From the NCBI RefSeq assembly GCF_018294505.1, contig NC_057807.1:171717498-171781497 (forward strand): a stretch of 64,000 bases of DNA, read 5' to 3'. Made by a program: the position numbers and the translations under genes. This DNA comes from Triticum aestivum. Its lineage: Eukaryota > Streptophyta > Magnoliopsida > Poales > Poaceae. This document shows positions 58,299 to 64,000 of this stretch, piece after piece (position 1 is the first letter of the stretch; each line of letters begins with the position of its first letter). The notes under the pieces are model-generated. The model did not search any database and was not told the DNA's origin. It saw nothing but the letters and a program-made list of their open reading frames with translations.

Positions 58299-59696
58299 CA
58301 TTTCAACTGTCTACCAAAATAAGAATTAAAGTCTTCTTGGTTAACAATAAAATTATCAAACTCATCCCAAGCATTGACTAGCAACCTTAGCATTGACTAG
58401 CAACCTTAGTAGATGGGATTTCACACTTATCAAAGCTATAGAGAGAATTTACCTTAGTACCTATGTTGGGTTATCAAGACCATGTATCTCTTCAATAGGA
58501 GGTAAATTCTTAACAACTTCAGCTTTAACACCTTTTTATTTCATATATTTCTTTGCCTCTTGCATATCTTCAGGACTGAGAAATAGAATACCCCTTTTCT
58601 TCGGAGTTGGCTTAGGAGTTGGTTCAGGAAGTGTCCAATCATTATCATTACTCAATATATTATTCAATAGCAATTCAACTTGCTCAACAGTTCTTTCCCT
58701 GAAAACACAACTAGCACAACTATCCAGGTGGTCTCTGGAAGCATCGATTAGTCCATTATAAAAGATATCAAGTATTTTATTTTTCTTGAGAGGATGATCA
58801 GGCAAACATTAAGTAATTGGAGAATCCTCCCCCAATCTTGTGGGAGACTCTCTTCTTCAATTTGCGCAAAATTAAATATTTCCCGCAAGGTAGCTTGTTT
58901 CTTATGAGTAGGGAAATATTTTGCAGAGAAGTAATAAATCATATCCGGGGGACTATGCACACAACCAGGAGCAAGAGAATTAAACCATATCTTAGCATCA
59001 CCCTTTAATGACAAAGGAAACAATTTAAGAATATAACAATAGCGAATTTTTTCCTCACTGAGTATATAGGGTGGCTATATCATTCAATTTAGTAAGATGT
59101 GCCACAACAGTTTCAGATTCATAATCATAGAAAGGATCATATTCAACCAAAGTAATTAACTCAGGATTGACAGAGAATTCATAATCCTTATCAGTAATAC
59201 AGATAGGTGAAGTAGCAAAAGCAGGATCATATTTCATTCTAGAATTCAAATACTTTTCTTTGAGCTTAGCTAACAGTTCCTTAAGATCATATCTATCATT
59301 GCAAGCAGGAAAGTCTCTAGCAGTTTCTTCATCCATAACATAACCCTCAGGTACAACAAACAATTCATATATAGGGGGAGAATCTTCATCATCACTTTCA
59401 TTAATATCATCAATTTCAGTAATTTCATTCTCTCTAACCCTAGCAAGTTGTTCATCAAGAAATTCACCTAGTGGCACATTATTATCAAGCAGAGAAGTAG
59501 TATCTTCATAAGCATCATGCATAGAAGAAGTGGCATCATCAATAACATGCGACATATCAGAATCAATACAAGGTGTAGGTGTGACAAGTTTACTCAAAAC
59601 AGAAGGTGAATCAAGTGCAGAGCTAGATGACAGTTCCTTACCTCCCCTCATAGTTGAGGGAAAAATCTTGGTTCTTTGATCTTTCAAATTCCTCAT
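58299..59696 (-). pseudogene. Element F gag N-terminal half (frameshifted)
   Basis: Starts near ATG 59696-59694 (MRNLKDQ). About 210 residues of acidic N-terminal sequence end near 59055. A frameshift follows, then the capsid-type core (KIWFNSLAPG, YFSAKYFPTHKKQ) from 59023. A second frameshift near 58800 leads into DHLDSCASCVFRERTVEQ. Interrupted by J at 58298 and continued at 50455. Confidence 0.8.
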
Positions 59697-59771
59697 AGTG
59701 ATCAACATATATAAATCCCATGTGACTCAAAGAATAGAGCTATGCTCCCAGCAACGGCACCAGAAAAAAGG
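59697..59771 (-). other. Element F leader and primer-binding site
   Basis: Minus-strand TGGTGCCGTTGCTGGGAG at about 59745-59762, a two-base variant of the primer site of J. It lies next to the LTR end, whose exact base I cannot fix (about 59772). Confidence 0.65.
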
Positions 59772-61154
59772 TCTTAATAACCCACAAGTATAGGGGATCA
59801 CAACAGTTTTCGAGGGTAGAGTATTTAACCCAAATTTATTGATTCGAGACAACGGGAGCCAAAGAATATTCCCAAGTATTAGCAGTTGAGTTGTCAATTC
59901 AACCACACCTGTAAGACTTAATATCTGCAGCAATATATTTAGTAGCAAACTAGTATGGAAGTAACGATAATGGTGGCAAAAGTAATAGCAACAGTTTTGT
60001 AGCAATCGTAACAATAGCAACGGAGAAGTAACTTAGCAGAGATCAATATGAAACGAGCTTGTAGGAAATGGATCAATGATGGATAATTATGTCGGATGCA
60101 ATTCATCATGCAACAGTTATAACATAGGGTGACACAGAACTAGCTCCAGTTCATCAATGTAATGTAGGCATGTATTCCAAATATACTCATACGTGCTTAT
60201 GGAAAAGAACTTGCATGACATCTTTTGTCCTACCCTCCCATGGCAGCAGGGTCCTATTGGAAACTAAGGGGTATTAAGGTTTTCTTTTAATAGAGAACCG
60301 GACCAAAGCATTAGCAGTTAGTGAATACATGAACTCGTCAAACTACGGTCATCACCGGGAAGTGTCCCGACTATTGTCACTCCAGGGTTTTCCGGATCAT
60401 AACACATAGTAGGTGACTATAACTTGCAAGATAGGATCAAAAACACTCAGAAATTCATGAAAAAATAATAGGTTCAGATCTGAAATCATGGCACTCAGGC
60501 CCTAGTGACAAGCATTAAGTATGGCAAAGTCATAGCAACATCAATCTTAGAATATAATGGTTAGTAGGGATCAAACCCTAACAAAACTAACTTGATTACA
60601 TGGTAAATCTCATCCAACCCATCACCGTCTAGCAACCTACGACGATGAGCATCATGAATTTGGTGATGGAGGATGGTTGATGATGACGATGGCGACAGAT
60701 TCCCCTCTCCGGAGCCCCGAACGGACTCCAGATCAGCCTTCCCGAGGAAGAACAGGGCTTGGCGGCGGCTCCGTATCATAAAACGCGATGAATCCTCTCT
60801 CTGATTTTTTTTCTCCCCGAACGTGAATATATGGAGTTGGAGTTGATGTCGGTGGAGCTCCAGGGGGCCGATGAGGCAGGGGGTGGGCCCTAGGGGGTGC
60901 GCTCCCACCCTCGTGGATAGGGGTGTGGGCCCCCTTCTGTTGATTCTTTCGCCAGTATTTTTTATTAATTCCAAAACGTGACTCCGTGAAGTTTCAGGTC
61001 ATTCCGAGAACTTTTATTTTTGCACAAAAATAACACCATGGCAAATCTGCTGAAAACAGCAACAATTCGGGTTAGTTCCATTCAAATCATGCAAATTAGA
61101 GTCCAAAACAAGGGCAAAAGTGTTTGGAAAAGTAGATACGTTGGAGAAGTATCA
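59772..61154 (-). repeat. Element F 5' LTR
   Basis: About 1383 bp. Begins TGATACTTCTCC at 61154 on the minus strand; the sixth and seventh bases differ from the 3' LTR. It contains a TATA-like atatatgg around 60827 and the G-rich cassette at about 60860-60920. It aligns with 31083-31542 over its first 460 bp. Confidence 0.8.
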
Positions 61155-61553
61155 TACTCCTCCATATATACAGCCCTTAGGGCGTCGTTTAGACTCTGGG
61201 TTTTGTTTAGATTGAAGTTCAACATAGCTTTAACTTCGCATACTTTGTTTATGTTCAATGACCAGACCAATGTGTTATTGAACTCCACTTTCATCAATAA
61301 AACTTTCCTCTCATATTCGCGATATCCAGATTCCAATCTCAGTTTCTTGCTTGTTCTTCGTTTGCTCGCTGGAAATAGACCCTCATGGTCAGGTTGAACA
61401 TGCTCCCGCATGGTCAATAACCCTCGGAAGTTGGTTTAGCACTTGTTAAGGCGCGACGTCTTGCACGTTCTTAGTCGAATCATCAAAGTCTACTCCCATA
61501 GAAAATGATATTCACCTTCTCATCGAAAGATGGGACACCTTTGCCTCTATCTA
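61155..61553 (+). repeat. Element L 5' LTR, right part
   Basis: A plus-strand LTR end interrupted on its left by F. CATATATACAG at about 61158 is a TATA-like box. tcaataaaac near 61293 could serve as poly(A) signal. The end is placed just before the primer site at 61555. The LTR start should lie beyond the far end of F outside the window. Confidence 0.6.
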
Positions 61554-61554
61554 G

Positions 61555-62948
61555 TGGTATCAGATTTCCAGGTTGGTTGGCGAGATTTTCTTGTTTCGCA
61601 TAGTTTAGATCGAGTCTGTTCTTCATCCACAGTCCATGAAAAAGCTAAAAAAATTAGGGTCAGTTCATCATATCTGAACATATCTGAGCCTTTGCATAAT
61701 CTTTTTAGTGTTTTGATTTGTTGATTTTGCGGTTGCAACATCATGTCGAGTTGCTGGTCTTAGCATCTAGTCCTTCAGAGCTTCGAGTTCTATCACAGTT
61801 TGTCACGCCACCGCCGCACCATCCTCATTGCTGCTGCCATATACCACCACCGCGGCCATATCATACCACCGCGGCCATATAGCACCACCACTGCCATATC
61901 CTATGACCGAATATCCACCACCAATCCGAGTCCGTATATACCACGCCACCAATCTTAGTCCACATATACCACCACCTATCCATCACCAATTCCAGTCCAT
62001 CCCATATTCGGTTTGCTTTTGAGATCCGTCTAGTTTCAGATTTGTGCTTCCTTGCCTAAGTAGGTTTCTAAAAAAAGAGTCTAGAGACCCCTGGGAAATG
62101 TTTATGGGGTATTGTTTCAAATCGTGAAACTAGACTTCTTAGCCACTTTCGGAGAAGTCTATGGGCTAAGTTGGTGACTAAACTGTCTTTTAGTACTGCT
62201 TTGTCATCCCCAAACTGAAGTAGTCAATAGAACATTGTCTACTATGCTTAGGGTTGTTTTGAAGAATAACAAGAAAATGTGGGAAGAATATTCGGAGACC
62301 CCCGGGCAGTTCTTGGGCCAAAAATTCAGCGACTGGAAATATTTTCCCTATCCTGTTTTTAGGTCCCAGGGAGTGTTTTCAGACACTCGTCGTCTAGTGA
62401 TTTTTTGTCGCACTTTTTGGTTGTCTCTGCTATGGTTTCCAAAGAAATATCCAAAAAATCGTGTCTATCCTACTATTTTGATTTGGGAAGAGTTTGATAA
62501 ATTGGCCATTGTAGTGATTTTCCGCAAAAAAAGAGCGCAAAATAAAAAAATCAAAGTGTGCTTTTCCCTTGTTTTTGTGCAGCGCCTTAATTTTTTGTGT
62601 GTTCTAGGCTCGCATCTCTAGCATGGTCTAGCCTAGGACCAGCACAGTACCTTCGTTGAGCATTTATTCATCTTTGCATCTCTGAATTGATTATTGCTGT
62701 CATTTTTGCTACCACATCATAAGCCTTCCCAACTCCACATTCATCTACATCATGTGTTTGACATTACCTCGAAATCACACTGTCCATGCTTTGTGAGTCT
62801 TGACTACAATGGTTGCCGATCACCACCTGCTGTTGGGTAAGAACTGGTAAGAATTTGAGTTTGCTTGACAGATTTGTGACACCCCACCACCACCACTTTC
62901 TGGTAGTCTGTAGGATCATATTCTTGTGTGTTTCGATTGCTGCTAACC
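61555..62948 (+). other. Element L primer-binding site and long leader
   Basis: tggtatcagatttccagg at 61555-61572 matches the initiator tRNA-Met primer site in its first ten bases. About 1.4 kb of leader follows. 61800-61990 is a low-complexity run of CCACC and GCCATAT repeats. No ORF convincingly codes. Confidence 0.6.
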
Positions 62949-64000
62949 ATGGCAGGACCACAAGCCGACTGGGAGAACATGATGAAGAAGGAGCTTCATG
63001 ATAAATTTTAAAAAATGTTGGGTCAATAGGTGGAAGACGTGATGGCTAGCTTTGGAAAGGCATAGGAGAGGATTGGTGACATTGACAAGACAATTGACTT
63101 GAAATTGGATGCCAAGTTTGATGAAGTACTCGCGCGTCTACCACGACCACCAGCCGCCTCTGCTGCACCGTTGCAGCAACATCAACAACCATCTCCACGT
63201 TGCGATCCAGCAGGAAAAGCATCGTAGTGTGTTTCGCTTGAGCCAGGACAAACTTCTGGTGCCGATGCTACTACTTTTGATGCTTCTGTAGCTCCTGCTG
63301 CTACTGCAGAGGAGGAGGACCATTATGAGGATGAGGTTGATCAAAATCAGAACGACGTGCAACCACCTACACCACTACCATCAGGTCGTCCTCATGCATA
63401 TAATTGCAATGGTAGGGCATCACCACCCCCTCAGGTACGAGATCCAGGCCACATTCCTAAACTAAAGTTGACTATCTCTCCATTCGAGGGTAGATACATT
63501 TCTAATATTTATCTTACTTGGGAGTTAGAAATTGAACAACTCTTTACATATTTACAATAACCCGAGGATAAACATGTTGTTGCTGCTCTTTGTGCTTTCA
63601 CTAGTCTTGCATGTGTTTGGTGGTCTGAACATTGTAGATTATATCCTATTCCAGCTACTTAGGCTTCTTTGAAAACTTCTATGCGTACTCGTTGGGTTCC
63701 ACCACCTAAATTACTTCAAAAATTGCAGCGCTTAAGACAAGGAAAAAACTATGTAGAAGAATATTATCAGTTATTACAAACTGGACTGATTAGATGTAGT
63801 ATTGTTGAGGATACTGAAGCTATTCTTGCATGTTTTATGGGTAGATTAAATAGAGAGATTCAGACCATTCTAGAGTATAAGCAGTATAATAATATCACTC
63901 ATTTACTCCATCTTGCTTACAAAGTTGAATGTGAAGTGCAGGATCGACAGGCATTGGCGCGAACTAATTTTTCTACAGGTCGATCTTCATCATGGACACC
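62949..64000 (+). pseudogene. gag: Element L gag (decayed, runs off the window)
   Basis: Starts at ATG 62949 (MAGPQADWENMM). One frame holds the whole stretch but contains six stops: TAA 63009, TAG 63027, TAG 63063, TAG 63225, TAA 63558 and TAG 63660 (first bases given). A capsid-type gag domain is clear from about 63450: the ACVWWSEH motif, then KLQRLRQGKNYVEEYYQLL and FMGRLNREIQTIL. This is Ty3/Gypsy gag, probably of chromovirus type; pol would lie to the right. The number of stops fits L being the oldest layer. Confidence 0.82.

Larger units (their letters stand above)
31083..61154 (-). mobile_element. Element F: Athila-like gag-protease element hosting H and J
   Basis: Minus-strand element. 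5' LTR about 59772-61154; gag from 59696 to 58299; J inserted; gag-protease resumes 50455-49123; non-coding 3' region 49122-48075; H inserted; non-coding 34206-31543; partial 3' LTR 31542-31083. Continuity across J is shown by the shared duplication cattg, and across H by gacgt (34202-34206) versus gatgt (48070-48074). E sits in its 3' LTR. F itself seems inserted in the LTR of L, with flank tactc at 61155-61159. Confidence 0.8.

Noticed and set aside
61800..62000. Possible gene in the CCACC/GCCATAT repeat of the L leader
   Set aside because: Simple-sequence content, no domain, and it lies between primer site and gag.
1..64000. Host gene, tRNA or rRNA in the window
   Set aside because: Every stretch could be assigned to a retrotransposon LTR, internal region or coding relic. 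No cloverleaf, rRNA core or non-element protein family was recognised.

Overview
This window looks like intergenic DNA from a large grass genome, most likely a Triticeae species (wheat, barley, rye or Aegilops). That placement is inference, from LTR families with the TGATACGTCTCC terminus and from the density of nested Ty3/Gypsy elements. I see no host protein-coding gene, rRNA, tRNA or CRISPR array. Essentially every base belongs to an LTR retrotransposon. I call the elements A, B, C, D, E, F, H, J, K and L; these are my labels, not database names.

Layout, left to right. Positions 1-20107: element A (minus strand, Athila-like, non-autonomous), split by the complete Tat-clade element K (plus strand, 2236-15397, 5-bp target duplication caatg). 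20108-22230: Tat-clade gag-protease fragment C (minus). 22231-29397: element B (minus, relative of A), whose 5' LTR is split by D, a 2566-bp solo LTR (26275-28840, duplication gtggt). 29398-31082: gag start, primer site and 5' LTR of Tat-like element E (minus). 31083-61154: element F (minus, Athila-like), split by the complete chromovirus H (plus, 34207-48069) and the complete non-autonomous element J (minus, 50461-58293, duplication cattg). 61155-64000: LTR end, primer site, leader and decayed gag of element L (plus), into whose LTR F apparently inserted.

The nesting gives a relative history. L is oldest, then F. E, H and J entered F; B entered E; D entered B; A lies in C, and K entered A. 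LTR divergence counted by eye agrees: K about 2.5% (23 differences in 923 bp), A's LTRs about 4-5% over the first 350 bp, H about 1.5-2% in a sample.

Coding content. K has a gag-pol frame uninterrupted by frameshifts but carrying seven in-frame stops. It also has an antisense gene with four predicted exons and its own TATA box between pol and the 3' LTR. H has an extra pre-gag ORF, then gag-pol with a C-terminal chromodomain and one frameshift. A, B, F and J encode only gag and/or protease; A's short ORF is intact. L shows only gag before the window ends.

The most unusual signal is inside LTRs. Both LTRs of H, and the unrelated-looking solo LTR D, contain two short reading-frame segments. 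Each pair joins exactly across a GC-AG intron and ends in an acidic tail. In H that intron also holds a 50-bp tandem array that differs between the two LTRs (11 versus 2 units).
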